Source of the DNA: Thermoplasmata archaeon
GTDB taxonomy: Archaea > Thermoplasmatota > Thermoplasmata > Thermoplasmatales > Thermoplasmataceae
Direction: 5' to 3'
Assembly (NCBI GenBank): GCA_021802365.1
Contig: JAKAAJ010000047.1
Location: forward strand, 1-8,776
DNA length: 8,776 nucleotides
Shown: positions 1 to 5,694 of the stretch, one piece after another
How the letters are laid out: the number at the start of each line of letters is the position of its first letter
Numbering within the stretch: position 1 is the first letter of the stretch
The notes under the pieces: generated by a model
What the model was told of the DNA's origin: nothing
The model's input: only the letters and a program-made list of their open reading frames with translations
Databases searched by the model: none
Program-made: the position numbers and the translations under genes

Positions 1-934
1 CCTTTATGAGATTATTTTTCACGAGGTTGACAAAATCATTCACAACGGTTGAGTTCCCTTTTCTGTGCAGCATGATTACGGAACCAAGAGGAACAGTATC
101 AGATCCGGTCTTGGTCAGTTTCTGCAGGTCGTCAGAATCGAGAGGGACTTCAAACTGTTCGTGCTTGCCCTTCTTGTCTACCTTTACCTTCTTTTCTGGA
201 TAGATAATCTGCCGCTGGTCAAGCGAAAAGAACCTGCCGCCCTTAAGCGTGTATAAGTATACTGGCGTTGAGCCGAGAGAGACGCCCCTAAGCTTCTCAA
301 CGATGGTTCTCCGGACAAGGAAGTCCTCCTCAATACTATAATCCATAGAAATGACTCCGTCAGAGAAGTATTCCAGTTTCTGGTTCTCCTTTGCTTCCAG
401 GATGCAAACAAGCCTGGCACCGGATTTCTCAACCAGATCCGCATGGATCATTGAAAACAGGAGCAGGTAATTAATGTCATATTTTTCAGAAAGGGCTTCT
501 ATGGAATCGATGACAATGAGCGGGGCACTTCCATAATTGGAATCCACGAATTCGTAAAGTGCCCTCACCTCAGGCAGAAGGTCTGTGATATTAAGTATCA
601 GGCCGTTGTCTATGCCACTGGACACTTTTCCCTCTTCAATCATGTGCTCCAGCTTCTGCAGAGACTCGGTGCTGGCGTTGACAATTTCCCCTTTCAGTGA
701 AGTGGAAAGATTCCTGATGGAAACATCTTTCAGCCAGGGATATGTGAGCTGAAGGGATTCGTCAGAGAAACGGGCTGAGAGGTAGCAGACTGGAACTTTG
801 TCCATTACAGATTCCATGTATTCAAGTGCAAAAGTAGTTTTTCCGGCACCAGGCTTACCTTTGATAATAAGGGACCGCCCATACTTCTGATCAAAAAATT
901 GATCAAGGAGACCTACTAATCCCTCTCTATTCAT
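1..934 (-). CDS. GvpD/KaiC-like RecA-fold ATPase, partial (3' end beyond window)
   Basis: I translated this strand by hand from the ATG at 934; the frame stays open for 311 codons to the window edge, so the C-terminus is missing. A P-loop lies at residues 26-33 (GKPGAGKT), followed by T34. A Walker B-like hydrophobic strand ending in Asp is at 139-144 (LIVIDS). This order and spacing fit the RecA/KaiC/RAD55 ATPase group, and the short N-terminus before the P-loop resembles archaeal proteins often labelled GvpD. No gas-vesicle genes are visible, so a role in gas vesicles should not be assumed. Residues beyond about 245 are rich in Lys, Asp and Glu. The ATG is four bases past the stop of the upstream DUF835 gene, with a GAGG nine bases before it, so the two genes are almost certainly co-transcribed and may act together. 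ATP binding is well supported; the biological role is unknown. Confidence 0.85.
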   Translation of the reverse strand, partial: MNREGLVGLLDQFFDQKYGRSLIIKGKPGAGKTTFALEYMESVMDKVPVCYLSARFSDESLQLTYPWLKDVSIRNLSTSLKGEIVNASTESLQKLEHMIEEGKVSSGIDNGLILNITDLLPEVRALYEFVDSNYGSAPLIVIDSIEALSEKYDINYLLLFSMIHADLVEKSGARLVCILEAKENQKLEYFSDGVISMDYSIEEDFLVRRTIVEKLRGVSLGSTPVYLYTLKGGRFFSLDQRQIIYPEKKVKVDKKGKHEQFEVPLDSDDLQKLTKTGSDTVPLGSVIMLHRKGNSTVVNDFVNLVKNNLIK

Positions 935-938
935 TTTT

Positions 939-1805
939 TCAAGCCTCTAAGTCTGTCACCGCATCTCTGTTCCAGTCCAGACAGTACCTTGTAATCTGCC
1001 CGAACTGAATATGGTCCATAGAACCTTCGCCAAACACTAGCACCAGATAAGCATTCCTTTCCAGGGCTATGCTCTTTATCTGTTCGAAAGCTCTCGCCAC
1101 GTCATAGAATGAGTGATATACAATCAGCAGATCGAATACATCTATAAATATAATGTGTGCTTTGTTTTCGCTTATCCTTTTAATGATGGAGTCAACAATG
1201 AATGTAAGGTTCACGGGCCTGTTTCTCTGCGCACCCATAGAATCCGTGACCCAGATGAAATTTTCGTCATTGAGGATTTCAGGCATTTCCAGTTTAAGGT
1301 TGAAACGTGAAACAACAAGGATTGAATCCTTGCTTATTCTGTTGGAAATGAGCATTGACATAAAAACGGGAGTTGATTCTGGCATGGTAAAATAGGTGTT
1401 TCCGGGATAAAGGCCATTTTTGGCAAGGTAAATTGTGGTGTTATTTATTGTTTTAAGCTTGCTAATAATATGACCGGAGAGAGCCTGCCTCAAGCGCTTG
1501 CGGATCTCTTCAATATTCTTTGGGTCAATAATAACAGTCTCGGAAGTATACCGGATCTTCTCATCCATCACCGGTTCCTTCTGAGACATAATTATGAGCA
1601 GGTAACCCCTGTGTTCCTCGAGAAACAGTTCCGCATCCTCTTTCTTCATGGAACCGTCTGTGTAATAGATAAGAGAACTGGGTTTTGTCTTCTCAATAAG
1701 ATCCCTGGTAACCTTATTCATGATTTTATATTCAATACCTGTGGGAGCCATGATATCCTTGAACAGCTTTTCTTGTTTTCCGCTCCCATCGTAAACTAAT
1801 ATCAT
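939..1805 (-). CDS. Receiver-like + DUF835 domain protein
   Basis: From the ATG at 1805 the product is 288 aa. Residues 1 to about 115 have alternating strands and helices like a response-regulator receiver: MILVYDGS as strand 1, LIYYTDGS where the phosphoacceptor strand would be, LLIIMS as strand 4, and a DPKNIEEI segment where receivers carry KP. The active-site pattern is degenerate, so phosphorylation is doubtful. The C-terminal ~160 residues follow the DUF835 pattern of archaeal proteins: GNTYF, a long helix, ILVVSRFN, a FIWVTD strand, then IIFIDVFDLLIVYHSF and a final strand-helix unit. DUF835 has no established biochemical function. An in-frame ATG 21 bases upstream (1826) would give 295 aa, but the AT-rich box at 1828-1843 would then abut the start codon, whereas it sits about 27 bases before 1805, the spacing for a leaderless start. 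It is the first gene of a two-gene unit with the ATPase, four bases apart. Probably cytoplasmic; no signal peptide or membrane segment seen. Confidence 0.8.
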   Translation of the reverse strand: MILVYDGSGKQEKLFKDIMAPTGIEYKIMNKVTRDLIEKTKPSSLIYYTDGSMKKEDAELFLEEHRGYLLIIMSQKEPVMDEKIRYTSETVIIDPKNIEEIRKRLRQALSGHIISKLKTINNTTIYLAKNGLYPGNTYFTMPESTPVFMSMLISNRISKDSILVVSRFNLKLEMPEILNDENFIWVTDSMGAQRNRPVNLTFIVDSIIKRISENKAHIIFIDVFDLLIVYHSFYDVARAFEQIKSIALERNAYLVLVFGEGSMDHIQFGQITRYCLDWNRDAVTDLEA

Positions 1806-1827
1806 GCCTCTTAAACTAAAGTTCATG

Positions 1828-1843
1828 TTTATTTAATTTTTAC
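1828..1843 (-). promoter_or_regulatory. TATA-like promoter of the DUF835-ATPase unit
   Basis: An unbroken A/T stretch, read leftward as AAAATTAAATAAA, is centred 26-29 bases before the ATG at 1805. That is the normal archaeal TATA-to-start distance for a leaderless message. A second A/T stretch at 1866-1877 could serve a start with a short leader instead. Confidence 0.45.
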
Positions 1844-1990
1844 TATTGTGGGCGAGGGTAAGTTCGTTTAAAAATTAGCCAGAATGTCGATTTTCAGTCA
1901 ATTTTTGAATTGGTTCAAAGAATTTGGTCAGGGATGGTACACCATTTACCACATAACCATGCATTTTTACACTTTAGACATGTGAAATAC

Positions 1991-2045
1991 CAAATAAAAA
2001 GGAATATATGCTGCATTCTATATTATAAACAGATCTGCAGGGAGG
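1991..2045 (+). promoter_or_regulatory. Promoter and ribosome binding site remaining before the methyltransferase relic
   Basis: Two TATA-like stretches lie here, at 1991-2000 (CAAATAAAAA) and 2019-2030 (TATATTATAAAC). A GGAGG at 2041-2045 sits nine bases before the ATG at 2055. Only the first box would put the transcript start upstream of the GGAGG; the second would start the message near 2050, after it. The survival of a good start region in front of a broken gene suggests recent inactivation. The rest of 1827-2054 holds a 6-bp inverted repeat with a 4-base loop (1904-1919) and no gene I can support. Confidence 0.4.
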
Positions 2046-2054
2046 ACAAACTAA

Positions 2055-2648
2055 ATGGACTGGGATATAGCATATGAAAACGGAGACTACAGAAAACACT
2101 GGAATTCTTCACATCCTTCACCAGAACTGGTCTGTCATATTTCTTCTATGCAAAGCCCTTAGACCAAGGAATTTCTGGACATTGGCTGTGGAACTCGAGA
2201 AGATACTATTTTTGTATCTAATTTTTTCATGCATTCTGTGGGAATCGACATCAGCTTGAAGGCTTTAGCACATGCAGCCGCAAAAACCGGCTCTACGGGA
2301 TCAAAGGCAAAATTCATTCAAGGGGACATAGGGGCCCTTCCTTTTGAGAGTTCAAGATTCAGCATGGTTTCGGATAGGTGATGCATGCATAATCTTTCCT
2401 TTGAGATGTGGGCATCATGTGAAAAAGAAGTTTACAGGGTGCTGAAACTCGGTGGCGTTTTCTTCTTGAGGGGTGCAAGAAAAATTCCATCCTATGTTAC
2501 GAATTTCACTTTCATTGAGCAGGAGAATGTTGAAAAATATTTCACCTCAAATCGCTGGAAAATCGCCGGGCCATTTAACTTCACAATGTTCTCTGATGCA
2601 GAGGATGGTTTCCCTCTTTCCAATCTATTCGTTTTGAATAAATTGTAA
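2055..2648 (+). pseudogene. Class I SAM-dependent methyltransferase relic with two in-frame stops
   Basis: From the ATG at 2055 to the TAA at 2646 one frame encodes a complete 197-codon methyltransferase, with no frameshift, interrupted by TAG at 2160-2162 (codon 36) and TGA at 2379-2381 (codon 109). The N-terminus resembles small archaeal methyltransferases (MDWDIAYENGDYRKHW, then HPSPELV). The SAM-binding motif I is recognisable as FLDIGCGTRED, where Arg replaces the usual Gly (GTG), followed by VGIDIS for the acidic ribose contact and FIQGDIGALPF for the third strand. The second stop falls inside SDR-stop-CMHNLS, where relatives read DRGC, so a GGA to TGA change is likely. The C-terminal half continues intact (VYRVLKLGGVFFLRG). 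The substrate is unknown. Two stops plus a damaged motif I favour a recent pseudogene over recoding. Neither piece alone would contain the full Rossmann fold. Confidence 0.85.
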
Positions 2649-2679
2649 TTGTTATCAGCTTGCCCAAATATCGCCCAAC

Positions 2680-2689
2680 AAATTTAAGA
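2680..2689 (+). promoter_or_regulatory. TATA-like box of mdh
   Basis: AAATTTAAGA is centred about 27 bases before the mdh ATG at 2712. No purine-rich ribosome binding site lies in the 22 bases between, so a leaderless transcript is likely. Confidence 0.55.
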
Positions 2690-2711
2690 TTGTTTCAACA
2701 ATCCTTGATTC

Positions 2712-3686
2712 ATGGTACGAAAGAAGATTTCACTTATAGGCGCAGGAAACGTAGGCGCTTCCCTTGCCCAGTTTCTTGCACTGAAGGAACTTGGTGACGT
2801 ATATTTATTCGATGTTGTGGACGGAGTGCCTGAAGGAAAGGCATTGGACATTCTCGAAGGAAACCCGCACTGGGGTGCCGATGTCAAAGTCAAAGGCTTC
2901 ACTACCGCAGATCCATCAGCTTACAAGAACCTTGAAAATTCAGATGTCATTGTTATCACTGCCGGGCTTGCCAGAAAGCCTGGAATGTCCAGAGATGATC
3001 TCCTGAACAAGAATGTTGAAATCATGGCTTCCATCGCCAAAAATGTAAAAAAATACTCTCCCGGTTCTAGGGTTGTAATAGTATCAAACCCTGCTGATGT
3101 AATGGCATACGCTTTCCACAAAGCGTCTGGGATTAAGGCAGAAAACATAATGGGGCTTGGAGGTTCACTGGACAGTGCAAGGTTCAGAGCATTCCTTGCT
3201 GAGGAACTTTCAGTGTCAGTGGAGGACGTGAACGCATTTGTCATTGGAGGACACGGCGACGACATGGTTCCCTTCATCAGGTATTCCAATGTCGCGGGAA
3301 TCCCAATTACATCTCTCCTCTCAAAAGAAAAGATTGAAGAGATTGTAAAAAGGACCAGGTTTGGTGGCGGAGAAATCGTCAATTACCTCAAAACCGGTAG
3401 TGCATATTATGCACCTGGTGTCTCCATCACAGCAATGGTTGAATCCATCATAAAAGACAAAAAGAGAGTTATTCCTTGTGCAGCCTATCTTTCTGGAAGC
3501 CATGCAAAGCACTATGGTGCTGAGGGCATATTTATAGGCCTTCCCATTAAGATTGGGGAAAGTGGTGTAGAGCAGATTTATGACATGGACTTCAACCCTG
3601 ATGAGAAAGCACTTTGGGTAAAAACTGTTGAATCGGTCAAATCCAGCTGCCAGAAAGTTGATGATTTCCTGAAAACATCAAACTAA
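2712..3686 (+). CDS. mdh: Malate dehydrogenase (NAD-dependent, LDH-like family)
   Basis: Interconverts malate and oxaloacetate with a nicotinamide cofactor in the citric acid cycle; cytoplasmic. The 324-aa length is normal for the family. The Rossmann loop is G10-A-G-N-V-G15, and D34 at the end of the second strand favours NAD(H). The mobile substrate loop reads ARKPGMSR at 87-94; R88 is the arginine that distinguishes malate from lactate dehydrogenases, and R94 is the second substrate-loop arginine. SNPADV at 125-130, LDSARF at 153-158 (D154 and R157) and the catalytic H181 in GGHGDDM are all present. The sequence closely follows the Thermoplasma malate dehydrogenase as I remember it. The start is fixed by the TATA-like box about 27 bases upstream and the immediate VRKKISLIGAGNVG beginning. 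It converges on queC and its stop overlaps the queC stop. The gene looks fully intact. Confidence 0.97.
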   Translation: MVRKKISLIGAGNVGASLAQFLALKELGDVYLFDVVDGVPEGKALDILEGNPHWGADVKVKGFTTADPSAYKNLENSDVIVITAGLARKPGMSRDDLLNKNVEIMASIAKNVKKYSPGSRVVIVSNPADVMAYAFHKASGIKAENIMGLGGSLDSARFRAFLAEELSVSVEDVNAFVIGGHGDDMVPFIRYSNVAGIPITSLLSKEKIEEIVKRTRFGGGEIVNYLKTGSAYYAPGVSITAMVESIIKDKKRVIPCAAYLSGSHAKHYGAEGIFIGLPIKIGESGVEQIYDMDFNPDEKALWVKTVESVKSSCQKVDDFLKTSN

Positions 3687-4396
3687 TCTCTTTTTTTCAG
3701 GTAATCCTGGTAAAAGCCAGGATATTTTTTATATTTAACAGGGTCTTTCAGACCCGCTTCCTTGAAACCCTGCAACCTCAGTATGCAAGAATCACACTGG
3801 CCGCATGCTTCTTCACCCCCTTCATAGCAGGAAGTGGTGAATTCGTACGGCACACCAAGATCTGTTCCAAGTTTGATTATTTCTGACTTTTTCAGGAATT
3901 GAAGGGGGACATGTATCCTGAACCCTTCTTCCAGGCCTGATTTTGTTCCAAGATTTAGGGCACGTTCAAAGGCGTTATAAAAGCCCGGCCTGCAATCTGG
4001 ATATCCGGAATAGTCAATTGCATTGGCACCGATAAAAACATGCCTTGCTCCAATGCTCTCTGCATAAGAGGCAGCAATAGAAAGGAAGATTATATTCCTG
4101 GAAGGAACGTATGTATTTGGAATTTCATTGCTGATTTCATTCAGTTCTCTTCTCTGTACCTCCCCATGACCCGTAAGTGCGCTCTTCGCAATATGTCTGA
4201 GGTCTATTTCGGAAATTACCCTTTCCACGCCAAAGTGTTCAGCTATCTTTCTCGATGAATCAAGTTCCCTCTCGTGCCTCTGTCCATAACTGAAACTGAT
4301 TGCATGGCATTCAAAGCCCTTTGATAGGGCAATTGCAAGCACAGTTGCAGAATCAAGGCCACCGGAAAGCAGGCAGACAGCTCTTTCATTCTGCAT
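3683..4396 (-). CDS. queC: 7-cyano-7-deazaguanine (preQ0) synthase QueC
   Basis: Catalyses the ATP-dependent conversion of 7-carboxy-7-deazaguanine and ammonia to preQ0; in archaea preQ0 goes to archaeosine at tRNA position 15. The 237-aa product begins MQNERAVCLL and has the PP-loop ATP-pyrophosphatase motif SGGLDS at 11-16, then SFSYGQRHERE, and PSRNIIFLS in the middle. A four-cysteine zinc site is complete near the C-terminus: C190, C198, C201 and C204, in the order SCYEGGEEACGQCDSC. I chose the ATG at 4396, which overlaps the queD stop within ATGCAGAATGA and has GGAG ten bases upstream. An in-frame ATG at 4444 would add 16 residues (MFMRALDNV...) that are encoded within queD and precede the normal QueC beginning. 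The pair with queD implies translational coupling. The TAG stop at 3683-3685 overlaps the TAA of mdh on the other strand. Confidence 0.95.
   Translation of the reverse strand: MQNERAVCLLSGGLDSATVLAIALSKGFECHAISFSYGQRHERELDSSRKIAEHFGVERVISEIDLRHIAKSALTGHGEVQRRELNEISNEIPNTYVPSRNIIFLSIAASYAESIGARHVFIGANAIDYSGYPDCRPGFYNAFERALNLGTKSGLEEGFRIHVPLQFLKKSEIIKLGTDLGVPYEFTTSCYEGGEEACGQCDSCILRLQGFKEAGLKDPVKYKKYPGFYQDYLKKRD
3691..3697 (+). terminator. Oligo-T terminator of mdh, inside the queC 3' end
   Basis: Seven consecutive T on the plus strand begin four bases after the mdh stop codon. Archaeal RNA polymerase terminates on such T-runs. The run also encodes the Lys-Lys near the QueC C-terminus on the opposite strand, so it is under dual constraint. 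Confidence 0.5.
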
Positions 4397-4865
4397 TGAA
4401 TGGCAGCTCCTGGCAGGTACATTGTCCAGGGCCCTCATAAACACAAATATTGATTCTTTTAAGATTCTTGTACTGCTTGAGTTTGGTTCTCATCTGCTCT
4501 GCAATGTAATCTGCAATCATCTCGCTTGAAGTGATTTTCCTTTCCAGCATGTACACGTCGCTGATTGGAAACCTGAACTGCTTGTCACCATATGTTACAA
4601 AGCATTCCTTGGTGTTGCACGTTATCATTGACATGCTTGAGCTTTCGGGAAGAAGTACTTTGTGATCAAAGGTGTCAACTAATCTTCTGAGGGCACTTTT
4701 CACTATGCCATAGTCTATTAGAATGCCATCTCTTGGTTCGCCTTCGAGTTCCAGATCCACGGTATAGTCATGTCCGTGAAGCCTGGAGCATTTTTCTATG
4801 GAGGGAATGAAATGAGCTGCGGAAAAATTAATTCTGTTGTGTGCACCTTCAACCCTTAGTATCAT
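4386..4865 (-). CDS. queD: 6-pyruvoyl-tetrahydropterin synthase family / 6-carboxy-tetrahydropterin synthase QueD
   Basis: Converts dihydroneopterin triphosphate to 6-carboxy-tetrahydropterin, the step before QueE and QueC in preQ0 synthesis. The product is 159 aa. Zinc ligands are H18 (FSAAHF), H30 and H32 (CSRLHGHDY), and the catalytic cysteine is C26. The FDHK at 66-69 gives the conserved D67-H68 pair, and YEGPGQ near the C-terminus carries the substrate-binding glutamate E144. Extra cysteines follow (GQCTCQ); their meaning is unclear. The ATG at 4865 has a TATA-like box about 26 bases upstream and little ribosome binding sequence, fitting a leaderless first gene. queC follows with an 11-base overlap. 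QueE and the GTP cyclohydrolase are not in the window. A generic PTPS function is possible, but the linkage to queC strongly favours QueD. Confidence 0.92.
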   Translation of the reverse strand: MILRVEGAHNRINFSAAHFIPSIEKCSRLHGHDYTVDLELEGEPRDGILIDYGIVKSALRRLVDTFDHKVLLPESSSMSMITCNTKECFVTYGDKQFRFPISDVYMLERKITSSEMIADYIAEQMRTKLKQYKNLKRINICVYEGPGQCTCQELPFNAE

Positions 4866-4878
4866 GGTACTCTTGAAT

Positions 4879-4918
4879 TGATTCGAATATTAAATATCTT
4901 CATAGACTGACTCGAATA
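4879..4918. repeat. Direct repeat TGAYTCGAATA flanking the queD promoter
   Basis: TGATTCGAATA (4879-4889) and TGACTCGAATA (4908-4918) differ at one base and start 29 bases apart. The first overlaps the queD TATA-like box. A looser third copy, TGACTCAAAATA, lies at 4976-4987 just before the tRNA-Arg gene. They could be operator half-sites or shared promoter elements, or chance in an AT-rich region. The rest of 4898-5018 shows no supported gene. Confidence 0.25.
4886..4897 (-). promoter_or_regulatory. TATA-like promoter of queD-queC
   Basis: The A/T block read leftward as ATATTTAATATT is centred about 26 bases from the queD start codon at 4865, the expected distance for a leaderless archaeal message. 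Confidence 0.55.
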
Positions 4919-4980
4919 AAATGGATGATATCGTATTTAGCAAAGAAAAGAATTAGGTTGTGGAAATGCTGAAAATGACT

Positions 4981-4991
4981 CAAAATAAATA
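4981..4991 (+). promoter_or_regulatory. TATA-like box of tRNA-Arg
   Basis: CAAAATAAATA lies 28-38 bases before the first tRNA base at 5019, the expected place for the promoter of a short-leader archaeal tRNA transcript. Confidence 0.45.
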
Positions 4992-5018
4992 CTACCTAAG
5001 AATTATGGACTAACATCT

Positions 5019-5093
5019 GGGCGGGTGGCCTAGTCAGGATATGGCAGCAGCCTCCTAAGCTGCAGGTCGGGGGTCCGAATCCCTCCCCGCCCG
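5019..5093 (+). tRNA. tRNA-Arg, anticodon CCT
   Basis: A full cloverleaf of 75 bases folds by hand. The acceptor is GGGCGGG with CCCGCCC and discriminator G at 5093. The D-stem is GCC/GGC with A14-G15 and a GG pair in the loop. The anticodon stem is GCAGC/GCTGC around the loop CTCCTAA, giving CCT at 5054-5056, which reads AGG (Arg). The variable loop is five bases ending in C48. The T-stem GGGGG/CCCTC has one G-U pair. The T-loop is TCCGAAT, with C where U55 is nearly universal. There is no intron and no encoded CCA. G15 makes it a possible archaeosine target of the neighbouring queDC pathway. Confidence 0.95.
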
Positions 5094-5099
5094 TTTTTT
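5094..5099 (+). terminator. Oligo-T terminator of tRNA-Arg
   Basis: Six T follow the discriminator base directly, a standard archaeal termination signal after a tRNA gene. Confidence 0.6.
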
Positions 5100-5125
5100 C
5101 TGCATGAAATTTTGGAATTCTATTA

Positions 5126-5675
5126 TTGCTGCTTATATGTGCAATCAGTGTTGTGGGTCCAAAGAAATACCGCCGAAAGGATTTTGTCATCAGGCTATCC
5201 GAAGCAGGTGACTTTAAGGAATCTAGCGAAACCTTTGCCGAAGTGGCAAGGGAGAAATTTATCTTAACGCTGAGGAACCGTCGCCAGACATACTGGAAGT
5301 CTGGAACGAACGCTGGAAAAAATGGCGCAAACACGATGTTTTGCGTTGCCCAATGCGAGAGCAGGTTTGCAGGTAGCTTTCATACCGATATCATATTCCA
5401 GATCGCCAAAAACAGCGCATATCATTAATCTGGGAATGTGGCTGGTCAAGGATCGTGGGGGACAGGGAATGAATAGTGCACTGATTGATTATGCAATAGG
5501 ATGAGTCAGGCAGGTCCCCGAAATCAGGGAAATCATCCTAGGGGTATTGAATGTCACTCCAAGGGTGATTGCTCTTTCCAGAAGGTTCGGTTTTCATATA
5601 GAAGGCTGCTACAGGAATATCGTAATGGTTCAGAAAAAACCTGTCGATGAGGTGCTTATGGCCTGTGATTTATAA
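5126..5675 (+). pseudogene. GNAT-family N-acetyltransferase relic (several frameshifts and a nonsense codon)
   Basis: GNAT sequence can be followed through this stretch only by changing frame. The N-terminal part (KKYRRKDFVIRLSEAGDF, then ETFAEVAREK) is in the frame of 5126. After about 5257 it continues one frame over as IYLNAEEPSPDILEVWNERW and RKHDV. Around 5335-5340 it returns to the first frame (FCVAQCESRFAGSF), and near 5380 it moves to the third (SPKTAHIINLGMWLVKD). There RGGQGMNSALIDYAI matches the acetyl-CoA-binding motif A region, where relatives have a GxGxG/A-type loop. A TGA at 5505-5507 follows, where relatives often have Trp. The C-terminal LNVTPRVIALSRRFGFHIEGCYRN is a recognisable motif B, ending ...DEVLMACDL at the TAA of 5673. 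At least three indels plus one nonsense codon mean this is a dead gene; substrate class unknown. The original start is unclear (TTG at 5126 or nearby GTG). It sits directly behind tRNA-Arg and converges on PCNA. Confidence 0.85.
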
Positions 5676-5694
5676 ATAAATATTTTAAAATGGT

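Noticed and set aside
2160..2162. TAG in the methyltransferase read as pyrrolysine
   Set aside because: A second stop (TGA) and a damaged SAM motif occur in the same frame, queC and the DUF998 gene use TAG as their normal stop, and no pyl genes are in view. Point-mutation decay is simpler.
2379..2381. TGA in the methyltransferase as selenocysteine
   Set aside because: Relatives have Gly, not Cys, at this place (DRGC), and no selenocysteine insertion element is apparent.
2921..3382. 153-codon open frame antisense to mdh
   Set aside because: It lies wholly inside the well-supported mdh gene, resembles no family I know, and is the expected shadow of a strongly biased coding frame. Similar shadows oppose queC, PCNA and gdhA.
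4397..4444. Longer queC start at 4444
   Set aside because: The extra 16 residues are encoded within queD, precede the usual QueC N-terminus and lack a ribosome binding site; 4396 has GGAG and a stop-start overlap.
4921..5013. Micro-gene before tRNA-Arg (MDDIVFSKEKN, TAG, then MLKMTQNKYYLRIMD in the same frame)
   Set aside because: Thirty-one codons with an internal stop and no similarity I recognise; such a run is expected by chance in AT-rich DNA.
5019..5675. tRNA-Arg as an integration site with the GNAT relic as cargo
   Set aside because: No integrase, no repeated tRNA 3' end and no attachment-site duplication is visible in the window.
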